Part shown: one piece after another, positions 34,170-41,847 of the stretch
Numbering within the stretch: position 1 is the first letter of the stretch
Layout: every line of letters begins with the position of its first letter
Source: Streptomyces sp. B93
Lineage (GTDB): Bacteria > Actinomycetota > Actinomycetes > Streptomycetales > Streptomycetaceae
NCBI RefSeq assembly: GCF_018070565.1
Contig: NZ_JAGPXL010000018.1
Span: forward strand, 1-64,000
Direction of reading: 5' to 3'
Length of the DNA stretch: 64,000 bases
Made by a program: the position numbers and the translations under genes
The notes under the pieces: generated by a model
Told to the model about the DNA's origin: nothing
The model's input: the letters and a program-made list of their open reading frames with translations, nothing else
Database searches by the model: none

Positions 34170-34780
34170 ACAGAGTGGGACTTGGCCTCGCGGTTGGGGC
34201 CGGTTACGTCCTCGGACGGACCAAGAAGATGAAACTCGCCTTCGCCGTCGGCACGCTGGTGGCCGGGAAGCGGATGCGGCTCACGCCGCGGGCGCTCGCC
34301 GACCTGGTGGCCGGGCAGCTGCGGGACAACCCGCAGTTCAAGGAGATCGGGGACCAGCTGCGCGAGGACCTGCGCGGTGTCGGCTCCGCCGCCTCCGGGG
34401 CGATGGTCGAGCGGCAGCTCGACGCGCTCGCCGACCGGCTGCACAGCCGGACCGGCCAGGTCCGCGACCAGCTCGCCGGGGTGGTGCCGACCGGAGCGGC
34501 CGGGGAGCCGGAGGACGACGAGCCCGAGGGCCGCGAGCGCGAGGCCGAGGTGCCCGAGGCCGACGAGGCCGAGCCCGAGGCGCCCCGCGCGGCGAAGAAG
34601 GCGGCCCCCGCCAAGAAGGCCGCGGCCAAGAAGGCGGCGCCCGCGAAGAAGGCGGCCCCGGCAAAGAAGGCCGCCGCCAAGAAGGGCGCCGCGAAGAAGA
34701 CCGCGGCGAAGAAGACGGCCCGCAAGGCCACCACGGCCGCCCGTGGGGCCCGGCTGCCGAAGGGAGGCGGTGAGCGATGA
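34166..34780 (+). CDS. gvpY: GvpY: gas-vesicle-cluster protein with Lys/Ala-rich tail
   Basis: 204 aa. N-terminus GLGLAVGAGYVLGRTKKMKLA is a short hydrophobic segment seen in cluster-specific GvpY/GvpT-like proteins; residues ~40-105 are helical. Residues 114-139 are acidic (EPEDDEPEGRERE), and residues 142-187 are repeats of KKAAPAKKAAAKKA type, like histone H1 tails. Such a tail could bind nucleic acid or an acidic partner; the next gene encodes one (GvpZ). Overlaps gvpG (ATGA) and gvpZ (ATGA). No enzymatic motif. Function in the cluster is unknown. Confidence 0.85.
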   Translation: MNRVGLGLAVGAGYVLGRTKKMKLAFAVGTLVAGKRMRLTPRALADLVAGQLRDNPQFKEIGDQLREDLRGVGSAASGAMVERQLDALADRLHSRTGQVRDQLAGVVPTGAAGEPEDDEPEGREREAEVPEADEAEPEAPRAAKKAAPAKKAAAKKAAPAKKAAPAKKAAAKKGAAKKTAAKKTARKATTAARGARLPKGGGER

Positions 34781-35808
34781 GCGAGCCCCTCACCAACGTC
34801 GCCCGCAGCGAGGCCGCCGAGCGGCTGAAGGCGGAGGCGCAGGAGTACCTGGCCGCCCAGGCGGAACGGATGCTGACCGGCCTCGGCCGCAAGCTCGGCG
34901 AGACCACCGGCCGGCTGAACGACATAGCCGACGGCAACAGCCCCGGCTTCGCCCGGCTCGCCCTCGACGGCGGCCGCAAGCTCGCCGAGGGCAAGGGCCC
35001 GCTGCGCACCGCGCTGGAGGTCGGCGCGTCCCGCGCCAAGGACAGCGTGACCGGCGCGCTGAAGAACCTCACCGGTTCCAAGGGCGGCGGGCGCAAGGGC
35101 GGCGCCGGGCACCGGCCCACCGTCATCATGGAGCACATCGATGTCGGGGTGCCGCTGCGCACGGCGTACGACCAGTGGACCCGCTACCAGGACTTCAGCA
35201 CCTTCGCCAAGGGCGTCAAGAGCGCGAGCCGCGCCGACGACACCGACTCCGACTGGCAGCTGAAGGTCCTGTGGTCCAACCGCGGCTGGAAGGCGCACAC
35301 CACCGAGCAGGTGCCGGACGACCGGATCGCCTGGACCTCGGAGGGCGCCAAGGGCACCACGAAGGGTGTCGTCTCCTTCCACCGGCTGGCCGACAACCTG
35401 ACCCGCGTCCTGCTGGTGATCGAGTACTACCCGCAGGGCCTCTTCGAGAAGACCGGCAACATCTGGCGTGCCCAGGGCCGCCGGGCCCGCCTCGACCTGA
35501 AGCACTTCGCCCGGTTCATCACCCTGAAGGGGGAGACCGAGGAGGGCTGGCGGGGCGAGATCCGGGACGGCGAGGTCGTCGTGAGCCATGAGGATGCGGT
35601 CGCCGACGAGCAAGACGAGGAGGAGCCGGAAGAGGAACACGAGGAGCCCGAGGAGCGCGACGAGTACGACGAGGAACCCGAGGACGAGTTCGAGGACGAG
35701 CCGGAAGGCGAGCCCGAAGACGAGCCCGAGGACGAGTTCGACGAGGAACCCGAGGACGAGCCCGAGGACGAGGAGTACGCCGACGACAGGGACGGGAGGC
35801 GTGCATGA
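34777..35808 (+). CDS. gvpZ: GvpZ: SRPBCC-domain gas-vesicle-cluster protein with acidic tail
   Basis: 343 aa. N-terminal helical part (1-100), a Gly/Lys linker (SKGGGRKGGAG, 101-111), an SRPBCC/polyketide-cyclase-like domain at ~115-265 (IMEHIDVGVPLRTAYDQWTR, then VLLVIEYYPQGLFEKTGNIW), and a tail at 271-338 made almost wholly of Glu, Asp and Pro (EPEDEPEDEFDEEPEDEPED and similar). The domain order matches GvpZ-type proteins of streptomycete clusters. Overlaps both neighbours by 4 bp. The tail is strikingly opposite in charge to that of GvpY. Confidence 0.86.
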   Translation: MSEPLTNVARSEAAERLKAEAQEYLAAQAERMLTGLGRKLGETTGRLNDIADGNSPGFARLALDGGRKLAEGKGPLRTALEVGASRAKDSVTGALKNLTGSKGGGRKGGAGHRPTVIMEHIDVGVPLRTAYDQWTRYQDFSTFAKGVKSASRADDTDSDWQLKVLWSNRGWKAHTTEQVPDDRIAWTSEGAKGTTKGVVSFHRLADNLTRVLLVIEYYPQGLFEKTGNIWRAQGRRARLDLKHFARFITLKGETEEGWRGEIRDGEVVVSHEDAVADEQDEEEPEEEHEEPEERDEYDEEPEDEFEDEPEGEPEDEPEDEFDEEPEDEPEDEEYADDRDGRRA

Positions 35809-36131
35809 CGACTCCCAGCCGGCTCCCCGAGTCCTACGGCCGTGACGGCGGCGCCAACCTCGCCGACATCCTGGAGCGGGTGCTCGACAAGGGCGTGGTG
35901 ATCGCGGGCGACATCCGCATCAACCTGCTCGACATCGAACTGCTCACCATCAAGCTGCGACTCATCGTCGCCTCGGTGGACAAGGCCAAGGAGATGGGCA
36001 TCGACTGGTGGGAGGACGACCCGGCGCTGTCCACCCGGGCCCGCCGTGACGAGCTGGCCCGGGAGAACGCCGAGCTGCGGGCCCGGCTGGCGGAACTCGA
36101 ACCCGGCCGGGCCCAGGAGGAGGTCACATGA
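35805..36131 (+). CDS. gvpJ: Gas vesicle protein GvpJ (GvpA paralogue)
   Basis: 108 aa. The GvpA-like core is NLADILERVLDKGVVIAGDI, then RINLLDIELLTIKLRLIVAS and VDKAKEMGIDWWEDDP, where IDWW marks the GvpJ/M branch. A helical C-terminus follows (ENAELRARLAELEPG). Likely a minor shell or nucleation subunit. Overlaps gvpZ and gvpL by 4 bp each. Confidence 0.93.
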   Translation: MTTPSRLPESYGRDGGANLADILERVLDKGVVIAGDIRINLLDIELLTIKLRLIVASVDKAKEMGIDWWEDDPALSTRARRDELARENAELRARLAELEPGRAQEEVT

Positions 36132-36952
36132 CCGGACTGCGGTACGTGTACGCCGTCTGCCGCCCCTTCGGCACCCCGCTCCAGAGCCAGCTCGCGGGTG
36201 TGGCGGGCGACCCGCCCCGGCTGCTGCCGCACCACGGGCTGGTCGCCGTCGTCAGCCATGTGCCCGAGGCGGACTTCGCGGAGGAGCCGCTACGGGCCCA
36301 TCTGGAGGACCTGGACTGGCTCACCGGGGTGGCCCGCGCCCACCAGGGCGTGATCGACGCGCTCACCACCGTCACCACCCCGCTGCCGCTGCGGCTCGCC
36401 ACCGTCTTCCGGGACGACAGCGGCGTACGCACGATGATCGAGGCGCGCGAGGCGGACTTCCGGCACACCCTGGACCGGCTGGAGGGGCGGGTCGAGTGGG
36501 GCGTGAAGGTGTACCTCCCGGCCGACACCGAGAGCCGGTCCGCCCCGGAACCCCGCCGGGAGGCGTCGGCCGCGTCGGGCCGGGACTATCTGCGGCAGCG
36601 CAGCAGGCAGGCCCGCACCCGTGAGGACACCTGGCAGCGGGCCGAGGGCTTCGCGACCCGGCTGCACCGGACGCTCGCCGCACACGCCGAGGACTCCCGG
36701 CTGCACGCGCCGCAGAGCCCGGCGCTGTCGGGGGCCGCCGGACACAATGTGCTCAACGCCGCCTACCTGGTGCCGCGCGCCGATTCCGAGGAATTCGTGG
36801 AAATCGTGGACCGGACGAAGGACGAGACGGAGAACGGCGCCGCCGGAATTCGGGTGGAACTCACCGGACCGTGGGCGGCGTATTCCTTCGTCGAGCCGGG
36901 GGAGACGGGAGAATCCAGGAAGCCTGACGGAGAGGGGGAGGGCCGGACGTGA
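36128..36952 (+). CDS. gvpL: Gas vesicle protein GvpL (GvpF/L family)
   Basis: 274 aa. Shares with GvpF the N-terminal RYVYAVCRPFG, the central LPLRLATVFRDDSGVRTM and the C-terminal RVELTGPWAAYSFVEPG. It differs by an inserted Arg-rich loop (REASAASGRDYLRQRSRQAR). Probable assembly factor contacting GvpA-type proteins. Overlaps gvpJ (ATGA) and gvpS (GTGA). Confidence 0.92.
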   Translation: MTGLRYVYAVCRPFGTPLQSQLAGVAGDPPRLLPHHGLVAVVSHVPEADFAEEPLRAHLEDLDWLTGVARAHQGVIDALTTVTTPLPLRLATVFRDDSGVRTMIEAREADFRHTLDRLEGRVEWGVKVYLPADTESRSAPEPRREASAASGRDYLRQRSRQARTREDTWQRAEGFATRLHRTLAAHAEDSRLHAPQSPALSGAAGHNVLNAAYLVPRADSEEFVEIVDRTKDETENGAAGIRVELTGPWAAYSFVEPGETGESRKPDGEGEGRT

Positions 36953-37137
36953 CCGTCGTGGAACGCCGTGAGGTCGCCCTGGTGGACCTGCTGGACCGGC
37001 TGCTGGCCGGAGGCGTCGTCATCACCGGGGACGTCACCCTGCGCATCGCCGACGTGGACCTGGTCCGCATCGACCTGAACGCCCTGATCAGCTCGGTGAA
37101 CGCGCGGGTCCCCGCGCCCTGGGGGGAGCGCACATGA
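36949..37137 (+). CDS. gvpS: Gas vesicle protein GvpS (short GvpA-like)
   Basis: 62 aa, almost only the GvpA core: VALVDLLDRLLAGGVVITGD, then VTLRIADVDLVRIDLNALIS and SVNARV. A minimal GvpA-family paralogue, probably a minor subunit. GTG start overlapping the gvpL stop; its own stop overlaps the gvpK ATG. Confidence 0.92.
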   Translation: MTVVERREVALVDLLDRLLAGGVVITGDVTLRIADVDLVRIDLNALISSVNARVPAPWGERT

Positions 37138-37421
37138 GTACACCGCGCCGGGGCCGCCTGGACCTCGAACCGGACACCGTGGAGCGTGACCTGGTCAAAC
37201 TCGTCCTCACGGTGGTGGAGCTGCTGCGCCAGCTGATGGAGCGGCAGGCGCTGCGCCGCTTTGACGAGGGGGACCTGACCGAGGAGCAGGAGGAGCGGAT
37301 CGGGCTCACCCTGATGCTGCTCGACGACCGGATGACCGAACTGCGGGAGCGGTACGGACTGCGGCCCGAGGACCTCAATCTGGACCTCGGGCCGCTCGGA
37401 CCGCTGCTGCCCCGGGACTGA
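37134..37421 (+). CDS. gvpK: Gas vesicle protein GvpK
   Basis: 95 aa. GvpK domain: RLDLEPDTVERDLVKLVLTV, VELLRQLMERQALRRFDEG and LMLLDDRMTELRERYGL, ending LNLDLGPLGPLL. An accessory assembly protein and last gene of the cluster. Its stop codon lies inside a 12-bp stem-loop. Confidence 0.93.
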   Translation: MSTPRRGRLDLEPDTVERDLVKLVLTVVELLRQLMERQALRRFDEGDLTEEQEERIGLTLMLLDDRMTELRERYGLRPEDLNLDLGPLGPLLPRD

Positions 37422-37436
37422 GGTTCAGTCCCGGGG
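37410..37436. terminator. Bidirectional terminator at the end of the gvp cluster
   Basis: CCCCGGGACTGA and TCAGTCCCGGGG form a perfect 12-bp stem with a 3-nt loop. It overlaps the gvpK stop codon (37419-37421) and lies 5 nt from the stop of the convergent small membrane gene, so it serves both. Confidence 0.8.
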
Positions 37437-37441
37437 GTCGT

Positions 37442-37612
37442 TCACCACCTGTACCAGCGGCTGCGGCCTCCCGCCGCGCTGGTGCCCCGGAAGAGGAATC
37501 CCAGCAGCCATACGACGAGTACCGCCAGCGCTATCCACCAGAGCGCCTTCAACGCGAATCCGGCACCGAACAGAATGAGTGCCAGAAGGAGCACGATCAG
37601 GATGGGTACCAT
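37442..37612 (-). CDS. Small hydrophobic membrane protein (56 aa)
   Basis: Encoded on the minus strand between gvpK and a methyltransferase. The protein begins MVPILIVLLLALILFGAGFA and has a second hydrophobic helix (WWIALAVLVVWLLGFLF), then ends GGRSRWYRW. AGGAGG lies 10 nt before the ATG at 37612, and the gene ends at a strong convergent terminator, which together make it a real gene. Short two-helix proteins of this kind are common in streptomycetes and are annotated only as hydrophobic proteins; some are stress-induced elsewhere. Function unknown. Confidence 0.78.
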   Translation of the reverse strand: MVPILIVLLLALILFGAGFALKALWWIALAVLVVWLLGFLFRGTSAAGGRSRWYRW

Positions 37613-37656
37613 ATTCTGTCAACCTCCTGCCGTACGGGTTTCCTGAATTTCGCTTC

Positions 37657-38484
37657 TCAGGCTTGTTTCCTGCACAGAATTTCCCCGTGGAGGACACCGA
37701 ACCAGCCGTCCTCCCGCTCTCCCCACTCCCGCCACGCCGCCGACACGGCCCGCAGCTCCTCCTCGGTGGCGTGCCCGCCCCCGGTGGCCCGCTCGGCGTA
37801 CGCCGACGCCAGGGTGCGGTCCGCCCACAGGCCGCTCCACCAGGCGCGCTCGGCGGGGGTGGCGAAGGTCCAGGTGGCGGAGGTGGCCGTGACGGCGTCG
37901 GCGGGGAAGCCCGCGGTCAGCGCCCAGGACCTCAGCCGTCGTCCGGCGTCCGGTTCACCGCCGTTGGCGCGGGAGACCCGGTGGTACAGGTCCAGCCACG
38001 CGTCGAGGCCCGGCGACGCGGGATACCAGGTCATCGCCGCGTAGTCGGCGTCCCGGACGGCGACGTACCCGCCGGGCTTCGTCACCCGCCGCATCTCGCG
38101 CAGCGCCCGCACCGGGTCGCCGACGTGCTGGAGCACCTGGTGGGCATGGACCACGCAGAACGTGTCGTCGGGGAAGTCCAGCGCGTGTACGTCGGCGACC
38201 GCGAAGTCCACGTTGGCCAGGCCCCGTTCGGCGGCGGTGGCCCGGGCCCGCTCCAGCACGCCGGGCGCGCGGTCGACCCCGGTGACGTGTCCCTCCGGGA
38301 CCAGTTCGGCCAGGTCGGCGGTGATGGTGCCGGGCCCGCAGCCGATGTCGAGGACCCGCATGTCGGGCTTGAGCGAACCGAGGAGGTAGGCCGCCGAGTT
38401 GGCGGCGGTCCGCCAGGTGTGCGAGCGCAGCACGGACTCGTGGTGCCCGTGCGTGTAGACGGCGGTCTCCCGGGGTTTCGGCAT
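37657..38484 (-). CDS. SAM-dependent methyltransferase (UbiE/MenG-like)
   Basis: 275-aa class I methyltransferase. Motif I MRVLDIGCGPGTITADLAEL, post-I VTGVDRAPGVLERARA, motif II DFPDDTFCVVHAHQVLQHV and motif III VTKPGGYVAVRDADY are all clear. The substrate-binding C-terminal part (ASPGLDAWLDLYHRVSRANG) is typical of the many small-molecule methyltransferases of actinobacteria. ATG at 38484 with GAAGGGGA upstream. It precedes the small membrane gene by 44 nt and may be co-transcribed with it. Confidence 0.86.
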   Translation of the reverse strand: MPKPRETAVYTHGHHESVLRSHTWRTAANSAAYLLGSLKPDMRVLDIGCGPGTITADLAELVPEGHVTGVDRAPGVLERARATAAERGLANVDFAVADVHALDFPDDTFCVVHAHQVLQHVGDPVRALREMRRVTKPGGYVAVRDADYAAMTWYPASPGLDAWLDLYHRVSRANGGEPDAGRRLRSWALTAGFPADAVTATSATWTFATPAERAWWSGLWADRTLASAYAERATGGGHATEEELRAVSAAWREWGEREDGWFGVLHGEILCRKQA

Positions 38485-38599
38485 GGCTGGGCGTCCCCTT
38501 CTCGTCCTGAGGTCTTCCCGTGGCGGAAGTGTGGGGCCACCGTACGCCCGTCGACCGAATGATGAGACCCCTGGTTTCGCCATATGGACTGACGCACCG

Positions 38600-40093
38600 T
38601 CAACTCCCGGGCAGCGGCCGGTACACCGTCAGCGCCTCGGGCAGCTTCTCCAGCGTCACCTCGCCCGCCACCTCGGTGACCTCGCCGTCGTAGGCGAGCA
38701 GTGTCCCGGGGGAGACGTCGGTCAGCCGCAGCCGGGGCACCGTCACGGCCGCGTGCGCCGGGGAGCGGGTGAGCGGCCCCGCGAGGGCGGCGGCCAGCAG
38801 ACGCGGCGCGGGCCTGCGGCCACCGTGCACCACCCGGACGTCGAGCTGTCCGTCCGCCAGATCGAGCCGCCGCCCCGGCACCAGCCCCATCCGGTGGTAG
38901 GTGCCGTTGCCCGCGAACAGCAGCCACAGCGGCCGGCTGCCGCCGCCCACCCGGGCCTCCAGCGGATGCCGGTCGGTACGCAGCACCCGCAGCACCGCCA
39001 GCACCCCGGCGGGCCAGTTGCCGATCCGCCCAGACCAGCGGTCGCGCTCACGCACCAGCTCCGGGTAGACCCCGAGGCTGCACGTGTTCAGGAACACCCC
39101 GTGCCGGGAGCCGCAGCCGAACCGGCCCACGTCCACCCGTACCGCCTCACCGCCCCGCACGGCCCGGCCGAGCGCGCCGACGTCCTCCACGCCGATGTCC
39201 TGCGCGAAGTGGTTGAGGGTGCCGCCCGGCAGCACGGCCAGCGGCAGCGAGTGCCGCAGCGCGGCCCCGGCGGCCGCGTTGACCGTGCCGTCGCCTCCGC
39301 ACACCCCGAGCACCCGGGCACGCGCGGCGGCCTTCTCCAGCTCGCCGGGCACCTCCTGGGGCTCGCACTCGACGACCTCCGCGCCCGGCAGCGCCGCCCG
39401 CAGCGCCCGCACCCGGTCCGCAGTGCCCGCGGCCGTGTTCGCCACCAGGACCAGGCCCTCGCCGTCGGGCAGCGCCGGAACCTCCGCGCGGGGCCGGGCG
39501 GGCGGCACCAGCTGCGCCCGGGTCGGCGCCATGCCCCGTACGGCGAACGCGGCGCCCACCCCGAGCGCGGCGCCCGCCAGCACGTCGGTGGGGAAGTGCG
39601 CCCCCGTGTAGATGCGGGACATCGCCACCGAGAACGCCACCGGCGCCACCACCGCGCCCCACCCCGGGGACTCCATGGCCACGCCCGCCGCGAAGGCCGC
39701 CGCCGACGCGGAGTGGCCGGACGGGAAGGAGGTGGTGACCGGCTGCCGCTTCAGGTGCCGTACCGCCGGGACCGGGTCGAGCAGCGGCCGGGGGCGGCGC
39801 ACCGACCGTTTGCCGAGGGTGTTGATGGTGGCGGAGGCCAGGGCGAGGGAGGCCAGACCGCGGGCGGCGGCCCGGCGCCCGCGCGGGGTGCGGCTCGCGG
39901 CGATCGCGGCGGCCGTCGCGAACCACAGCACACCGTGGTTGGCGCTGTGGCTCAGCCGGGGCAGCACCCGCTGGCCGTACGGCCAGTGCCGGGCCGCGGC
40001 GAACTCGAACAGCCGGGCGTCCAGGCCCAGCAGCCGGGCGCGGAGGGAGTGCCCGCCCGGCTCGGGAACGGTGAGATCGACATCGGGACTCAT
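38600..40093 (-). CDS. PAP2 phosphatase - diacylglycerol kinase fusion
   Basis: 497 aa. N-terminal PAP2 (type 2 phosphatidate phosphatase) with its three motifs: KRSVRRPRPL, TTSFPSGHSASAAAF and SRIYTGAHFPTD. After residue ~200 a diacylglycerol/lipid kinase catalytic domain follows (LGVCGGDGTVNAAAG, LAVLPGGTLNHFAQDIG) with its C-terminal beta domain. One chain could therefore phosphorylate and dephosphorylate lipids, or work on undecaprenyl/phosphatidic acid cycling. A GGGTAC hexamer ends 10 nt before the ATG, and there is no Shine-Dalgarno, so a leaderless SigB-type transcript is possible. Divergent from the ABC-F gene. Confidence 0.88.
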   Translation of the reverse strand: MSPDVDLTVPEPGGHSLRARLLGLDARLFEFAAARHWPYGQRVLPRLSHSANHGVLWFATAAAIAASRTPRGRRAAARGLASLALASATINTLGKRSVRRPRPLLDPVPAVRHLKRQPVTTSFPSGHSASAAAFAAGVAMESPGWGAVVAPVAFSVAMSRIYTGAHFPTDVLAGAALGVGAAFAVRGMAPTRAQLVPPARPRAEVPALPDGEGLVLVANTAAGTADRVRALRAALPGAEVVECEPQEVPGELEKAAARARVLGVCGGDGTVNAAAGAALRHSLPLAVLPGGTLNHFAQDIGVEDVGALGRAVRGGEAVRVDVGRFGCGSRHGVFLNTCSLGVYPELVRERDRWSGRIGNWPAGVLAVLRVLRTDRHPLEARVGGGSRPLWLLFAGNGTYHRMGLVPGRRLDLADGQLDVRVVHGGRRPAPRLLAAALAGPLTRSPAHAAVTVPRLRLTDVSPGTLLAYDGEVTEVAGEVTLEKLPEALTVYRPLPGS

Positions 40094-40103
40094 GGGGGAG
40101 CGG

Positions 40104-40109
40104 GTACCC
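40104..40109 (-). promoter_or_regulatory. SigB-type -10 candidate upstream of the PAP2-DAGK gene
   Basis: Minus-strand GGGTAC at 40109-40104, ending 10 nt before the ATG. It is part of the palindrome GGGTACCC. No matching GNNT is found at the standard distance, so the evidence is the -10 only. Confidence 0.35.
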
Positions 40110-40157
40110 GTTACCGGCCGGTCGCTCCCGGCCACGCGGCGCCACGGTGATAACGGT

Positions 40158-40187
40158 TTGCCCCGGCACACCGGGCGCCCGGACAAT
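40158..40187 (+). promoter_or_regulatory. Predicted promoter of the ABC-F gene, leaderless
   Basis: TTGCCC (40158-40163), 18 nt, then GACAAT (40182-40187), which ends 7 nt before the ATG at 40195. No Shine-Dalgarno sequence is present, so transcription probably starts at the ATG. Confidence 0.5.
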
Positions 40188-40194
40188 CGCGCCC

Positions 40195-41814
40195 ATGGGA
40201 CACCTGGAAGCCGCGCACCTCGAATACCACCTCCCGGACGGGAGGACACTGCTCGGCGATGTCTCCTTCCGGGTGGGCGAGGGCGCCGTCGTCGCCCTCG
40301 TCGGCCCCAACGGCGCGGGCAAGACCACCCTGCTGCGGCTGCTCTCCGGCGAGCTGAGGCCGCACGGCGGGACCGTCACCGTCAGCGGTGGCCTCGGGGT
40401 GATGCGCCAGTTCGTCGGGTCCGTACGGGACGAGTCGACCGTACGCGACCTGCTGGTGTCGGTCGCGGCACCGCGGATCCGCGAGGCCGCGCGGACCGTC
40501 GACGCCGCCGAGCACGCCCTGATGACGGTCGACGACGAGGCCGCCCAGCTGGCGTACGCGCAGGCCCTCGCCGACTGGGCGGAGGCGCGCGGCTACGAGG
40601 CCGAGACACTGTGGGACATGTGCACCACGGCGGCGCTCGGCGTGCCCTACGAGAAGGCCCAGTGGCGGCAGGTGCGCACCCTCTCCGGCGGTGAGCAGAA
40701 GCGGCTCGTCCTGGAGGCGCTGCTGCGCGGCACCGACGAGGTGCTGCTGCTCGACGAGCCCGACAACTACCTCGACGTGCCCGGCAAGCGCTGGCTGGAG
40801 GAGCGGCTGAAGGAGACCCGCAAGACGGTGCTGTTCGTCTCCCACGACCGGGAACTCCTCGCCCGCGCCGCCGAGAAGATCGTCTCCGTGGAGCCGGGAC
40901 CCGCCGGGGCCGACGCCTGGGTGCACGGCGGCGGCTTCGCCACCTACCACCAGGCCCGCCGCGAACGCTTCGCCCGCTTCGAGGAACTGCGCCGCCGCTG
41001 GGACGAGAAGCACGCCCAGCTGAAGAAGCTGGTGCTGAACCTGCGCCAGGCCGCCGCCAACAGCCCCGACATGGCCTCCCGCTACGCCGCCGCCCAGACC
41101 AGGCTCCGCAAGTTCGAGGAGGCCGGACCGCCGCCGGAGCCGCCGCGCGAGCAGGACATCCGGATGCGGCTGAAGGGCGGACGCACCGGCGTACGCGCCG
41201 TCACCTGCGCCGCACTGGAACTGACCGGCCTGATGAAACCGTTCGACCTGGAGGTCTTCTACGGCGAACGGGTCGCCGTCCTCGGCTCCAACGGCTCCGG
41301 CAAGTCCCACTTCCTGCGGCTGCTCGCCGGGGAGGACATCGCGCACACCGGACAGTGGAAGCTCGGCGCGCGCGTACTGCCCGGACACTTCGCGCAGACC
41401 CACGCCCACCCCGAACTCCAGGGCCGCTCCCTGCTCGACATCCTGTGGCGGGAGCACGCCCAGGACCGGGGCGCGGCCATGTCCCGGCTGCGCCGCTACG
41501 AGCTGACCGGCCAGGCCGAACAGAGCTTCGACCGGCTCTCCGGCGGCCAGCAGGCCCGCTTCCAGATCCTGCTGCTCGAACTGGAGGGCGTCACCGCGCT
41601 GCTGCTCGACGAGCCCACCGACAACCTCGACCTGGAGTCCGCGGAAGCCCTCCAGGAGGGCCTGGAGGCCTTCGACGGCACCGTCCTCGCGGTCACCCAC
41701 GACCGCTGGTTCGCCCGCTCCTTCGACCGCTACCTGGTCTTCGGCGCCGACGGCCGGGTCCGGGAGACGCCGGAGCCGGTGTGGGACGAATGGCGCGTGG
41801 AGCGGGCCCGGTAG
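40195..41814 (+). CDS. ABC-F ribosome-associated ATPase
   Basis: 539 aa with two ABC domains and no membrane segments. Domain 1: Walker A LVGPNGAGKTTLL, signature LSGGEQKR, Walker B LLLDEPDNYLD. Domain 2: Walker A LGSNGSGKSHFL, signature LSGGQQAR, Walker B LLLDEPTDNLDLES. The charged helical linker between them is about 90 residues (RRRWDEKHAQLKKLVLNLRQ). ABC-F proteins bind the ribosomal E-site, rescue stalled translation or protect against antibiotics. The lack of a long arm argues for a general factor, not a specific resistance protein. The facing gene encodes a release-factor-like protein. Confidence 0.9.
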   Translation: MGHLEAAHLEYHLPDGRTLLGDVSFRVGEGAVVALVGPNGAGKTTLLRLLSGELRPHGGTVTVSGGLGVMRQFVGSVRDESTVRDLLVSVAAPRIREAARTVDAAEHALMTVDDEAAQLAYAQALADWAEARGYEAETLWDMCTTAALGVPYEKAQWRQVRTLSGGEQKRLVLEALLRGTDEVLLLDEPDNYLDVPGKRWLEERLKETRKTVLFVSHDRELLARAAEKIVSVEPGPAGADAWVHGGGFATYHQARRERFARFEELRRRWDEKHAQLKKLVLNLRQAAANSPDMASRYAAAQTRLRKFEEAGPPPEPPREQDIRMRLKGGRTGVRAVTCAALELTGLMKPFDLEVFYGERVAVLGSNGSGKSHFLRLLAGEDIAHTGQWKLGARVLPGHFAQTHAHPELQGRSLLDILWREHAQDRGAAMSRLRRYELTGQAEQSFDRLSGGQQARFQILLLELEGVTALLLDEPTDNLDLESAEALQEGLEAFDGTVLAVTHDRWFARSFDRYLVFGADGRVRETPEPVWDEWRVERAR

Positions 41815-41847
41815 CCACCGCCGTACGTCCGCCCCGTCACGCCACCC

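Noticed and set aside
34575..34740. KKA-coding stretch of gvpY as a DNA repeat element or CRISPR-like array
   Set aside because: The periodicity is at the protein level with irregular DNA units and no conserved spacers; it is coding low-complexity sequence.
32262..37421. Encapsulin, tailocin or other nanocompartment in place of gas vesicles
   Set aside because: The GvpA, GvpF/L, GvpG, GvpJ, GvpK and GvpO families are all recognisable and in the standard order.
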